Source of the DNA: Mesobacillus persicus
GTDB taxonomy: Bacteria > Bacillota > Bacilli > Bacillales > Cytobacillaceae
Assembly (NCBI RefSeq): GCF_900109925.1
Contig: NZ_FOBW01000014.1
Coordinates: forward strand, 1 to 64,000
DNA length: 64,000 bases
Reading direction: 5' to 3'
In this document: positions 34,336 through 42,405 of the stretch, in pieces
How the letters are laid out: each line of letters starts with the position of its first letter
How positions within the stretch are numbered: the stretch's first letter is position 1
Notes under the pieces: model-generated
Database searches by the model: none
The model's input: only the letters and a program-made list of their open reading frames with translations
What the model was told of the DNA's origin: nothing
Made by a program: the position numbers and the translations under genes

Positions 34336-35046
34336 TTATTTACGGAACAGGGAAAAAAGCCAGTCCCACTGTTTTTCTTTCGGCTTATGTATCGCTACTT
34401 CCAAACGTTTATTAAAATCATTTTGAGAGCGCCATTCTTGATCGTGATCAGCGCGCAATCTTTGAATTTCCTTTTGTAAGAAGTCGTTTTTCTCTTTTTC
34501 TTGTTGCAACAATATGTCGTAATGTTCCTTTTCCTGCTGAGCTAATTTCTCAATTTTCACTTGAGTTTTTTGTGCTGAATTTCGAATATTAGCACCTAAG
34601 TCATGATGATCTTGCTGGAGCCTAGAAACCGTTGTTTTTAGTTGAGTCAAATCATTTGATATTTGGACATTCATTTCACGTGTGGCTGCGAGCTCATTGG
34701 CTAAAAAAGATAACATCTCTTTTAACTGATTTGGATCACTGGGCAAGGTTTCAAATGTATCGGGTATGGCAACTTCGATTTCTGTTGAACCTTTCAATCT
34801 ATCTTTTTGTTGAATAACAAGCTCTTTCGCCGCATCCTCAAGGGGCCTATCCGTATCGCGTAACGCTATAAGTACTTCTATGTCGGATTGAACAAAGCTA
34901 CGACGATCGCCCTCTTTTAAAAACTCATACCCGTTCTTTTCTAGAATTTGGGCATATTTCCGAACAGTCGGTGTTGCAATCCCCGCCTCTTCTGCCACCT
35001 CCTTAGAAGAGAAAGATCGTTCATACGGTTGAATATCGCTTCGCAT
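34336..35046 (-). CDS. MerR-type HTH / coiled-coil DNA-binding protein with aromatic-basic tail (DUF3967-like)
   Basis: 236 residues, ATG 35046 behind GGAGGCGCGAT. Residues about 10-75 form a MerR-like winged HTH (SSKEVAEEAGIATPTVRKYA, then FVQSDIEVLIALRD). Residues about 115-215 are a long coiled coil (LKEMLSFLANELAATREMNV; KIEKLAQQEKEHYDILLQQE). The tail KPKEKQWDWLFSLFRK is amphipathic and Trp/Phe/Lys-rich, like a membrane-binding end. Known: this layout recalls RacA and the DUF3967 proteins of Bacillus plasmids and phages. It is transcribed away from the palindrome array at 35034-36073, its probable target. Role inferred: DNA anchoring, segregation or array-wide silencing. Confidence 0.7.
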   Translation of the reverse strand: MRSDIQPYERSFSSKEVAEEAGIATPTVRKYAQILEKNGYEFLKEGDRRSFVQSDIEVLIALRDTDRPLEDAAKELVIQQKDRLKGSTEIEVAIPDTFETLPSDPNQLKEMLSFLANELAATREMNVQISNDLTQLKTTVSRLQQDHHDLGANIRNSAQKTQVKIEKLAQQEKEHYDILLQQEKEKNDFLQKEIQRLRADHDQEWRSQNDFNKRLEVAIHKPKEKQWDWLFSLFRK

Positions 35047-36073
35047 ATCGCGCCTCCTTTTCTACTAATTATGAGGGTTTCAGCAGAATTTGCAAGAGGC
35101 ATATCGGCTAGCGATACGCAAAACAATAGAATGTCAGCCAATATCAGCTAGTGTTTATACGCGATTCGTAACCTTCGAAACGCGCTCTGAAGCTTCCATA
35201 TCGGTCAAGCTTGTTACCTACTTAGTTGTCAGTTCCTTTTGCACGTCAGATTTAATTGCTGGACTGACTCTGCAAAGCAACCTCACGATGAGGTTGTTAT
35301 CGTTGTTTATTATATTGCATGGCGATACGAGCTTTACAGTTGCCTATCAACCTCTTTAAACATGATGGACCTTAGAACAATTCATATCGTATGGTGATAC
35401 GATATGTATAGGAAGCTAATTAGCCCTCTCTCAAAGTCTTTAGCCGTATCGGCCAACGATACAAAACAAACACTAGCAACGTTACCATACCTAGACAGGC
35501 TTTTTGATCGCAACTCGGAACCTGTTCTGATACATCGATATCGGCAAATAAATTGCCTCCATTTTACTTGACTACAGTCCTTTGAACCGTCTCTTATTTG
35601 AATACTGGATCTGCAAAGCATCTCTCTATTCCACTTAGTTAGTACGGCTTTTGTTTGCCATATTGCATGGCGATATAAACCTTCACAACCTAACAACCTC
35701 TTAGAATATTCATATCGTATGGCGATACGATACGCCATTAGCCCTCTCGCAAAGGTCTTTAGCCGTATCGGCTAGCAATATGAAACTTAACACGGGCACG
35801 TTAGTCCTACTAGACGTGCTTTTTAGCGCTACTAGAAACCTGCTCTAGTACATTGATATCGCTCAAACAAATTAGCCTTCCGTTTTACCTGAGATACAAT
35901 TTTTTTAACAACCTCACGTTGAACGATGGAACTGCAAAGCAATCTCTTAATTCTCACTCAGGTACAATATTTGTTTGCCATATTGCATGGCGATATAAAC
36001 CTTTACGATCACCTAACAACCTCTTAAACTTGAACGGTTTTAGATAATGCACAATGCATATCGGGCGGCGATA
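35034..36073. repeat. Array of TATyG-N5-(C/T)(G/A)ATA palindromes in about 320-350 bp degenerate units
   Basis: Nine sites fit the 15-bp palindrome: 35102, 35313, 35385, 35447, 35661, 35713, 35766, 35981 and 36059 (first base of each). Degenerate or half sites occur at 35034, 35142, 35199, 35539 and 35857. The site TATTGCATGGCGATA is identical at 35313, 35661 and 35981 (steps 348 and 320). CATATCGTAT-GGTG-ATACGATATG (35383-35406) is a 24-bp palindrome. Units also share CTGCAAAGCA and TTAGCC text. No supported gene lies within, so the 1.2 kb between 35047 and 36262 is apparently there for the sites. Confidence 0.85.
35068..35095 (-). promoter_or_regulatory. Promoter of the MerR-like gene, abutting the first array palindrome
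   Basis: Minus strand: TTGCAA (35095-35090), 16-bp spacer, CATAAT (35073-35068). The first perfect TATCG-N5-CGATA site (35102-35116) ends 6 bp upstream of the -35 box, and a degenerate site overlaps the start codon, so autoregulation is likely. Confidence 0.55.
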
Positions 36074-36267
36074 TGAAACACAAGAAAGACACCCAATTCC
36101 TCATATACTTAAAGGCTCCCTGAATACTTTTACGTGTGAAATAAAAGACAAAATCAGCTAATTATTTCCTTGGAAATGCAAACTTCGACATTTCATATGT
36201 TTTTCTTGGTGAGAAACTCCGAATATTATAATGACTATTCCACCAAGTTAGCGAATGAAATAAAAAG

Positions 36268-36298
36268 AAGCCTTTCCCCTTTAGAGGATTAGGCTTCT
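36268..36298 (-). terminator. Terminator of the small membrane gene at 36341
   Basis: GAAGCCT/AGGCTTC stem; on the minus strand followed by TTTTTATTTC. Confidence 0.8.
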
Positions 36299-36340
36299 TC
36301 GTATCCATTACTACATGCGTTGAAAGCAGGAGGACCTTCC

Positions 36341-36535
36341 CTAAAACGACCGGGACCCTTTGAAAAAGAGGAAAATGATTACTAGAATAATTGCCCCAAC
36401 AAATAAGAACGGTCCGACACCTGTGCTATACACAAAATAGATTCTAAGATTTTTGATTATGCTTATGACAACATAAATGATTAAGAAAGCGGACAATCCG
36501 CCTATGATCGGCAAATATTTGTTTCTTCTTCTCAA
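36341..36535 (-). CDS. Small two-helix membrane protein
   Basis: 64 residues from TTG 36535, chosen because AAAGGTG lies 8 bases upstream; a GTG at 36547 has no RBS. A basic N-terminus (RRRNK) is followed by two hydrophobic helices (YLPIIGGLSAFLIIYVVISI and VGPFLFVGAIILVIIFLFF) and ends KGSRSF. Has its own terminator. Not recognised. Confidence 0.5.
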   Translation of the reverse strand: MRRRNKYLPIIGGLSAFLIIYVVISIIKNLRIYFVYSTGVGPFLFVGAIILVIIFLFFKGSRSF

Positions 36536-36653
36536 AGCAATCAGCACCTTTATAGAAGCTTTTCACGGGTAAGAAGGAGACAACTAAGGACTTATAGCTC
36601 GTTATACCACACACTATGTTCGATACATCTTGTATTATTCTGAAATTGTTTAT

Positions 36654-36839
36654 TTATTTTGACCTAGTGTTCTTCCGATGGACGATTTTCTCGATAATAA
36701 ACACGCCAAGGGCCACTAATACTAGTCCTAAGCTGATGAGAGCTTGTATGTCTTCACCCAAGGGAACGGCGTTTTTGAGGAGCATGATGAAAATGACTAT
36801 AAAATAGAGATTTAATGCGTTTTGGGCGATTTTTTCCAT
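36654..36839 (-). CDS. Small two-helix membrane protein, 61 residues
   Basis: ATG 36839 has AAGGAG 6 bases upstream. Two hydrophobic helices (LYFIVIFIMLLKNAVPL; ALISLGLVLVALGVFII) and a basic tail (HRKNTRSK). It lies 14 bp after the L7/L12-like gene and is probably co-transcribed with it. Function unknown. Confidence 0.6.
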   Translation of the reverse strand: MEKIAQNALNLYFIVIFIMLLKNAVPLGEDIQALISLGLVLVALGVFIIEKIVHRKNTRSK

Positions 36840-36853
36840 CGTCTTCTCCTTGG

Positions 36854-37153
36854 TTATTTCTTTGTTTTTAAGTCATCGATGTACTGTTTTCCCTCAACTA
36901 GGCTTAGGCCGAACGCTCGGCGTGCTTCTCTGATCGCCTCGACTTCCTTGCCCTCTTTTATGAGCTTTCGCAGCTCCTTATTCACCGGTGGTTCTGGGAG
37001 TTTTACCTTGTCTGAGAGTTGGTTGATTGTGTAGGTCATTGCTTGAATGCGGTGCTCGAGTTTGCTTATTTTAAATAGTAAGTAAACCACTAAGGCCAAC
37101 AAAGCAATGTCGATAATTGAAATGTTCATTTTTAGAAAACACTCGCTTTCCAT
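36854..37153 (-). CDS. Membrane-anchored protein with ribosomal L7/L12 C-terminal-like domain
   Basis: 99 residues; ATG 37153 (GGGA about 10 upstream) or ATG 37129 are possible starts. One membrane helix (SIIDIALLALVVYLLFKI), a short coiled coil (KLEHRIQAMTYTINQLSDKV), then KELRKLIKEGKEVEAIREAR with AFGLSLVEGKQYIDDL, which closely follows the helix-turn of the L7/L12 C-terminal fold. Such proteins are often misannotated as ribosomal. The fused membrane helix argues for a different role. Confidence 0.65.
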   Translation of the reverse strand: MESECFLKMNISIIDIALLALVVYLLFKISKLEHRIQAMTYTINQLSDKVKLPEPPVNKELRKLIKEGKEVEAIREARRAFGLSLVEGKQYIDDLKTKK

Positions 37154-37180
37154 TTAGTTCTTTTCCCTAGTTTACCATAT

Positions 37181-37206
37181 AAGCATGGGGACGGTTCTCT
37201 TGCTTG
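37181..37206. repeat. Family-1 repeat, half copy (b)
   Basis: AAGCATGGGGACGGTTCTCTTGCTT without the opposing arm, upstream of ktrD. Confidence 0.8.
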
Positions 37207-37283
37207 AAAACAGGCTTTCACATTTCTACTTATGGGCTTATAATGATGAACATACTTAGCGCTTCTAAAGGAGTTCGTCTACT

Positions 37284-38636
37284 ATGTCCATTTTGAAATT
37301 GAGGATCGAAAATTTGTCGCCTTCTCAATTGATTGTGTCTTTTTACATTATTGCTGTCTTGATTTCGGTGGGTTTGTTAAGTCTACCAATTACGTTAAAG
37401 CCAGGTGTCGAGTGGGAATTTATTGATGTGCTGTTTACCGCGGTTAGTGCGATTAGTGTGACGGGATTAGCTGTTGTCTCTACGCCTGATACGTTTAGCA
37501 CAACGGGGATTTTTATTTTGATGTTTATCCTCCAATTTGGTGGCATTGGTATTATGACTCTAGGAACCTTTTTTTGGTTGCTTTTAGGAAAGAAAATTGG
37601 TTTAAAGGAACGGCAGCTTATCAAGACGGACCAGAACCAGTCGAGTCTGTCCGGGCTTGTGCGCCTAATGAAAAATATCTTGCTTATTATTGTCGCGATT
37701 GAGTTGGTTGGTGGGTTAATTTTAGGGACATATTTTTTAACTTACTTCCCTACCTGGCAAGAAGCCTATTTGCAGGGGATGTTTGCCGCTGTTAGTGCGA
37801 CGACGAATGCAGGCTTTGATATTACTGGTCAATCGTTGATCCCGTTTGCGCAGGATTATTTTGTGCAAACAGTGAATATCATTCTTTTAACCTTAGGGGC
37901 GATTGGATTTCCGGTACTTATTGAGTTGAAGGATTATTATCTATCTAGAAAAACACGGAAAATTTTCCGTTTTTCCCTTTATACGAAGTTAACCACGACG
38001 ACATTTTTCGGGTTAATGGTCTTTGGTACGGTTGCGATTTTACTATTAGAAATCAATCATTTCTTTGCTGATAAAACGTGGCATGAATCGTTTTTCTATG
38101 CGTTCTTCCAATCATCGACGACGAGAAATGGTGGTTTGGCAACGATGGATGTAAGTGAGTTTACCAATCCGACTCTACTCGTGATTAGCGTGTTGATGTT
38201 TATCGGTGCGTCGCCAAGTTCTGTTGGTGGTGGCGTTCGGACGACAACGGTTGCAATAATCTTACTGTTTTTATATAGCTTTGCCCGTGGGCGCAAGTCG
38301 GTGAAGGTGTTTAACCGCGAGTTTGATCCTGAGGACATTCTGAAGTCGATGGCGATCATGTCGACCGCGTTGTTCATCTGTTTTACCGCCGTTGTGCTCC
38401 TGTCGATTACCGAGCCGTTTTCGACGATGGCGATTATCTTTGAAGTCGCCTCGGCCTTCGGAACAACGGGTTTATCAATGGGGATTACCCCTGAGCTTAG
38501 CAGTGTTGGGAAAATGATTATCATTGCTTTGATGTTCGTTGGGCGGATTGGAATTCTCTCGTTCATTACGATTATTTCCAAGCCAGGACCTGAGGATCGC
38601 TATCATTATCCTAGGGAGAAAGTGATTATTGGATGA
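37284..38636 (+). CDS. ktrD: KtrB/KtrD-type potassium (Na+-dependent) transporter subunit
   Basis: 450 residues, eight to ten membrane segments as four M1-P-M2 repeats. The selectivity-filter glycines are visible in AISVTGLAV, ATTNAGFDI, TTRNGGLAT and FGTTGLSMG. Intramembrane gating glycine region SPSSVGGGVRTTT. GGAG lies 10 bases before ATG. The cytosolic RCK partner (KtrA/KtrC) is not in the window, as for B. subtilis ktrD. Confidence 0.9.
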   Translation: MSILKLRIENLSPSQLIVSFYIIAVLISVGLLSLPITLKPGVEWEFIDVLFTAVSAISVTGLAVVSTPDTFSTTGIFILMFILQFGGIGIMTLGTFFWLLLGKKIGLKERQLIKTDQNQSSLSGLVRLMKNILLIIVAIELVGGLILGTYFLTYFPTWQEAYLQGMFAAVSATTNAGFDITGQSLIPFAQDYFVQTVNIILLTLGAIGFPVLIELKDYYLSRKTRKIFRFSLYTKLTTTTFFGLMVFGTVAILLLEINHFFADKTWHESFFYAFFQSSTTRNGGLATMDVSEFTNPTLLVISVLMFIGASPSSVGGGVRTTTVAIILLFLYSFARGRKSVKVFNREFDPEDILKSMAIMSTALFICFTAVVLLSITEPFSTMAIIFEVASAFGTTGLSMGITPELSSVGKMIIIALMFVGRIGILSFITIISKPGPEDRYHYPREKVIIG

Positions 38637-38662
38637 AGCATGGGGACGGTTCTCTTGCTTCT
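38636..38662. repeat. Family-1 repeat, half copy (c)
   Basis: GAAGCATGGGGACGGTTCTCTTGCTTC begins at the ktrD stop codon. Confidence 0.8.
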
Positions 38663-39288
38663 TCAATTAGATAATAAGGTTAGATGGCCAGGTGCGGTTA
38701 GCGTACTTGGTCTTTTTTAGGTGTTTTGGCGGGCTGTTTCGGGTCGGAGAAGTGAGCGGGGCTTCGCATTGAAGATATTTCTAGAGAAGTGGTTTTAAAC
38801 TTGTTTATGTCCGGAAAATGGTCCAACTCAGTGATGAGCTATGCGGATGAATTCGGGATTTGGTATTGCTTGTGGGTTGAAGGATCAAATGGCAACCTAT
38901 TCCGCTGTTTTTTACCCGAAAGAGATTCTCTTTTCTTGAAATACCAGGAACAAGGCTCTCCCGCTATCTATTCAGGAGGTTTTAGGCTCTCTTTTTGTAC
39001 CCTTATAGGTATTTTTTATGAAGACAGTTTTTATTATGCATCGATTCTAGTAAGTTATTGATTGATTCTCGGAAGTTATGCATCGATTCTGGAAAGTTAT
39101 GCATCGATTCTCAAGAGTTATTGAAAAAATGGTGAACAAATTGTGACAAAGGCTCTTTATGATGCTCTTAATTCAGCCAGATCACCTTAACTATTTTAAT
39201 CCGAAATCAAAGCAGTATCTTATTCCCAATTTATTTGGCAAAATGGATGTAGATTGCTTTTTTCGTGCGAACAGTTGGGGGTGCTTTT
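38663..39288. other. Intergenic stretch with degenerate repeat-like ORF and 21-bp array
   Basis: No gene with an RBS. A 90-codon plus-strand frame (38789-39061) reads GKWSNSVMSYADEFGIWYCL and runs into the 21-bp array; I take it as part of a dispersed repeat, not a gene. The array itself is listed separately. Confidence 0.45.
39037..39146. repeat. 21-bp periodic repeat array (copy 2, inverted)
   Basis: Reverse complement shows units TTCAATAACTCTTGAGAATCG, TGCATAACTTTCCAGAATCGA and so on at 21-bp steps, with the same CACAATTT...ATTTTTTCAATAAC lead-in as 31865-31981. Confidence 0.8.
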
Positions 39289-39804
39289 ATGAAAATTAGC
39301 GTTTATATCGCGGCTAGTCTTGATGGCTTTATTGCGAACAATACGGGTGCTGTGGATTGGCTTGAGGCGATTGAGGGCGATGGGGATAATGGCTATGGGC
39401 GCTACTATTCTGAGGTCGATGCGGTGGTGATGGGCCGAAAGACGTATGAGGTCATCCTTGGCTTCGATATCCCCTTCCCTTATCGTGGCAAGGATTGCTT
39501 TGTGTTGACCAACCAGTTGACTGGGAGCAACGAAGATGTCACGTTTATCAACGGGACAGTTGATGACTTGATGTCAGCCCTTTCTACTAAGAACTATAAG
39601 AAGGCCTGGGTCGTTGGTGGCGGGATGTTGATTTCAGAGCTGATGAATCGTCACTTGATTGATGAATTGATCGTGACCGTGGCCCCTGTCCTTCTCGGCA
39701 ATGGGATTTCCCTATTCAGTGATATAACTGATTTCCATGCATTAAGGCTGACCGATACGACTCGTTATGGGCAGCTTGTTGAGATGAGGTATGTGGTCAA
39801 GTAG
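39289..39804 (+). CDS. Dihydrofolate reductase-like (RibD C-terminal) protein
   Basis: 171 residues; ATG 39289 follows GGGGGTG, preferred to an upstream GTG. The fold opens KISVYIAASLDGFIA, then VVMGRKTYEVIL and AWVVGGGMLISELM with the NADPH glycine loop. YyaP/YwjB-like proteins of this family are widespread and mostly uncharacterised; they are not true folate enzymes. Monocistronic, ending at a family-1 repeat. Confidence 0.85.
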   Translation: MKISVYIAASLDGFIANNTGAVDWLEAIEGDGDNGYGRYYSEVDAVVMGRKTYEVILGFDIPFPYRGKDCFVLTNQLTGSNEDVTFINGTVDDLMSALSTKNYKKAWVVGGGMLISELMNRHLIDELIVTVAPVLLGNGISLFSDITDFHALRLTDTTRYGQLVEMRYVVK

Positions 39805-39810
39805 ACGTTG

Positions 39811-39880
39811 GAAGCAAGGGGACGGTTCTTTTGCTTCCGAAGCCTTGGCGAAGGAAGCGAAACAACCGTCCCCTTGCTTT
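39811..39880. repeat. Family-1 hairpin repeat (copy d)
   Basis: GAAGCAAGGGGACGGTTCTT ... AACCGTCCCCTTGCTT with inner CTTCC/GGAAG; it ends a few bases before the RBS of the first fluC gene. Confidence 0.85.
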
Positions 39881-39897
39881 AAAGGAGTTATCGATTT

Positions 39898-40275
39898 ATG
39901 CAGTTGATTTTAGTTGGTTTGGGTGGTTTTTTAGGGGCGATGGCCCGGTTTGGTATCGGCGAATGGTTGTATATGGAGAATGGCTTTCCGGTCGGGACGT
40001 TGTTGGTGAATTTGCTTGGGTGCTTGGCTTTGGGCTGGTTTTTGGCGTTTGCGAAGCGCAAGAAGGTTCAGAGTGAATATGTGCTGCTGATTGGCACGGG
40101 GTTTTTAGGTTCATTTACGACTTTTTCAACGTTTTCGGTGGAATCAATCGACTTGCTGACCTCGGGTTCGATATCGGTGGCCTTGTTCTATCTGTTGACG
40201 ACGATTTTAGCGGGAGTTTTATTGGCGTTTATTGGCTTTAAGATCGGCAGCACCGAGGGGGGCATGAAGTCATGA
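39898..40275 (+). CDS. crcB1: Fluoride channel subunit FluC/CrcB (first of two)
   Basis: 125 residues, ATG behind AAAGGAG. Four helices; GGFLGAMARFGIGEW at the N-terminus, and GFLGSFTTFSTFSVE, the phenylalanine/threonine track that lines the fluoride pore. The next gene starts within its stop (4-bp overlap). Paired copies usually form hetero-dimers. I see no fluoride riboswitch in front; the space is filled by a hairpin repeat. Confidence 0.92.
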   Translation: MQLILVGLGGFLGAMARFGIGEWLYMENGFPVGTLLVNLLGCLALGWFLAFAKRKKVQSEYVLLIGTGFLGSFTTFSTFSVESIDLLTSGSISVALFYLLTTILAGVLLAFIGFKIGSTEGGMKS

Positions 40276-40631
40276 TGAGTTTCCTCTTGATTGGAGTGGG
40301 CGGCGCGTTAGGTGCGATTTGTCGTTATTCTCTTGGGTTGTTTGTAGCGGGACGAACGAAGTCAAGCTTTCCATATGGCACGTGGATCATCAATATTTCG
40401 GGTTCTATTTTACTCGGGATTGTATTTAATTTACATATAAATGGTGCCGTGGCCGATTGGGTGATGCTGTTCGTTGGGGTTGGCTTTTGCGGTGCCTTTA
40501 CCACCTTTTCGACCTTTGGGAACGAAATAGTGCAGTTGATCGTTGCAAATAAGTGGAAGCTGGCTGTCGGTTATGTCGTCACTTCGGTGGTCGTTTCATT
40601 TTTAGCGGCCTGGGTTGGGTTTCTTTTATAA
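40272..40631 (+). CDS. crcB2: Fluoride channel subunit FluC/CrcB (second)
   Basis: 119 residues, ATGA overlap with crcB1. GGALGAICRYSLG and GFCGAFTTFSTFGNE mirror the first subunit, and both carry the central Asn/Ser sodium region. Dual-topology or opposite orientation in a heterodimer is expected. A terminator follows. Confidence 0.92.
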   Translation: MMSFLLIGVGGALGAICRYSLGLFVAGRTKSSFPYGTWIINISGSILLGIVFNLHINGAVADWVMLFVGVGFCGAFTTFSTFGNEIVQLIVANKWKLAVGYVVTSVVVSFLAAWVGFLL

Positions 40632-40637
40632 GCAGTG

Positions 40638-40680
40638 CAAAAAGACCGATCTTTTAACTAGGGACGGTCCTTTTTTTCAT
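40638..40680 (+). terminator. Terminator after the fluoride channel pair
   Basis: AAAGACCG ... CGGTCCTTTTTTT. It overlaps the 3' end of the convergent membrane-protein gene. Confidence 0.7.
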
Positions 40681-41133
40681 TAAATGGGTGAGGAGTGTTT
40701 TTATCATAAAGCTAATGATTATCGCTGGAATGACAAATAGGATTGGTAAAAACACTGGACCCCATTGGACGCCAAAGACAGTCATGGTCTGCGAATACAT
40801 CACGCCGACCGTCACAAAGTATGCTGAGATGACAAAAGGAAGATATAAAAATGGAGAATGGGCTCCTCCCTTTGCATCCTTATAGGCATCCCACATCGTG
40901 AAAAAATACAAACAAGGGTAAAACATCAGCCACTGAATATTGGTTTGATCGATAGCCGTTTGAATATCCCCGTTAAAACTAGCGAAGATGGCGCGGTTAA
41001 AATTTGCCTGAACATTCACGACTACTTCTAATAGAATGAAAAAAATCCCTTTAAGAAATTTCCGATTTAATATTTGGCCAAACCCTGGCAGGCCAATGGA
41101 CCATAGGAGTATTTCTGATGCACTTTTATTCAC
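40654..41133 (-). CDS. Four-helix membrane protein, probable TM2-like family
   Basis: 159 residues. I place the start at GTG 41133, with TTGGAG 5 bases upstream; the longer frame to 41337 reads through a family-1 repeat and is not credible. The N-terminus SEILLWSIGLPGFGQILNRK is a TM2-like amphipathic/hydrophobic motif, followed by three further helices. Function unknown. Confidence 0.6.
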   Translation of the reverse strand: MNKSASEILLWSIGLPGFGQILNRKFLKGIFFILLEVVVNVQANFNRAIFASFNGDIQTAIDQTNIQWLMFYPCLYFFTMWDAYKDAKGGAHSPFLYLPFVISAYFVTVGVMYSQTMTVFGVQWGPVFLPILFVIPAIIISFMIKTLLTHLMKKRTVPS

Positions 41134-41214
41134 TTTTTCTCCAACCTTCTCTATGTAATTTATATCGGCATAATAATGATAGTTTCTTTTTAGGCTAGTT
41201 TTTCTATTCTTAAG

Positions 41215-41269
41215 GAAGCATGGGGACGGTTCTTTTGCTTCGGAAGCAAAAGAACCGTCCCCATGCTTA
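41215..41269. repeat. Family-1 hairpin repeat (copy e), perfect palindrome
   Basis: AAGCATGGGGACGGTTCTTTTGCTTC and its exact reverse complement meet at TTCGGAA; about 27 bp per arm. It produces the false N-terminal extension of the gene at 40654. Confidence 0.9.
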
Positions 41270-41328
41270 CATATTTTGGTCAACTGTTGGAAAGATAAAT
41301 TTAGGATTTCTGTAGATGGAGGTATGAC

Positions 41329-42342
41329 ATGGACCAAGGACGACTGATTAGTCTTACAGCAAGTGAGTTAGCGCCATTGTGGGCGCAATACATGAATGAT
41401 AGTGCCAGTATTTGTTTTCTTACTTATTATTTAGAAAAGGCTGAGGATGAGGAAATTAAGCCTGTTATCGCCTTTGCCTTGGAGCTGTCACAAAACCATA
41501 TAGAATGGTTGACTGCCCTCTTTAAGGAGGAAAAGCAGGTGATTCCACATGGCTTCAAGCTGGAGGAAGATGTTGATTTGCAGGCCCCCAAATTGTACTC
41601 TGACACCTATGTTCTCCAGTTTCTCCTCCAAATGGCCAAGAATGGACTCACAACTTATTCGGGGGCTGTGACCTCATCAGCCAGAGAGGATATCACCGAC
41701 TATTTTATGGGGTGTGTATCCGAGACGATGGAGTTATACAAACGGGCAAAGGGAGTTCTGTTATCAAAGGGTCTATTTATTCGCCCCCCTTCTTTTCCGA
41801 ACCAAGTAAATGTCGAGTATGTAAAAAAACAAGGGTTTGTGTGGGATATATTTGGGGATAAGCGCCCACTCCTTGCCGCGGAGGTCGGAAACCTTTACGC
41901 CAACCTCCAACGAAATGACCTCGGAGCAGCGACGCTTACTGGATTCAGCCAGGTAGCAAAGTCCAAAGAGGTGGCGGAGTTCTTCGTTAAGGGAATTGGG
42001 ATTGCTAAGAAGCATGTAAGGCTGTTTGCTGAAAAACTTGGGGAAGGCGATCTTCCCGCCCCGACTAGTTGGGCAAACGACATCACGGTTAGTACCTCGC
42101 AAACCTTTTCCGATAAGCTCATGATGTTTATGACCACGGGAATGATTGGCTTAAGTATCGGGTATTACGGGACCGCGGTCGCTCAAAGTCCACGAGTAGA
42201 TATCGGCCTCATGTATAATCGATTATCCACCGAAGTACAATTATACTCGGAAGATGGGGCGAATCTCATGATTAAGAACGGCTGGATGGAGCAGCCACCA
42301 ATGGCCCCGGATCGGGATGAATTGGCGAAGAAACGAAAATGA
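41329..42342 (+). CDS. DUF3231 family protein
   Basis: 337 residues, ATG behind GGAGG. Two similar all-helical halves (LISLTASELAPLWAQYMNDS in the first; LLAAEVGNLYANLQRNDLGA in the second) give the ferritin-like duplicated four-helix bundle of DUF3231. Such proteins abound in spore-formers, often near sporulation or stress genes; their biochemical role is not known. The stop merges into a family-1 repeat. Confidence 0.85.
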   Translation: MDQGRLISLTASELAPLWAQYMNDSASICFLTYYLEKAEDEEIKPVIAFALELSQNHIEWLTALFKEEKQVIPHGFKLEEDVDLQAPKLYSDTYVLQFLLQMAKNGLTTYSGAVTSSAREDITDYFMGCVSETMELYKRAKGVLLSKGLFIRPPSFPNQVNVEYVKKQGFVWDIFGDKRPLLAAEVGNLYANLQRNDLGAATLTGFSQVAKSKEVAEFFVKGIGIAKKHVRLFAEKLGEGDLPAPTSWANDITVSTSQTFSDKLMMFMTTGMIGLSIGYYGTAVAQSPRVDIGLMYNRLSTEVQLYSEDGANLMIKNGWMEQPPMAPDRDELAKKRK

Positions 42343-42405
42343 AGCATAGGGACGGTTCCTCCGCTTCCTTCTCGCGAAGGAAGCAGGAGAACCGTCCCTA
42401 TTGTT
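42341..42405. repeat. Family-1 hairpin repeat (copy f)
   Basis: GAAGCATAGGGACGGTTCCTCCGCTTCCTTC ... GAAGGAAGCAGGAGAACCGTCCCTATTG. It supplies stop-codon bases to the genes on both sides and may act as a shared terminator. Confidence 0.85.

Noticed and set aside
35034-36073. Reading the palindrome array as a CRISPR or as phage attachment sites
   Set aside because: Intervals between sites are irregular (about 50-90 bp within units) and themselves repeated between units, unlike spacers; no integrase gene is near.
38096-38581. 161-codon minus-strand frame within ktrD
   Set aside because: Antisense to a clear KtrD coding sequence with conserved filter motifs.
38789-39061. 90-codon plus-strand frame GKWSNSVMSYADEFG...
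   Set aside because: No RBS, merges into the 21-bp repeat array; more likely part of a dispersed repeat than a gene, though I cannot exclude a degraded gene.
39805-39897. Fluoride riboswitch expected before crcB1
   Set aside because: Only 93 bp, entirely occupied by a family-1 hairpin; no fluoride aptamer-like sequence seen.
41134-41337. N-terminal extension of the 40654 membrane protein up to 41337
   Set aside because: The extension translates a perfect inverted repeat and overlaps the start of the divergent DUF3231 gene; a GTG with proper RBS exists at 41133.
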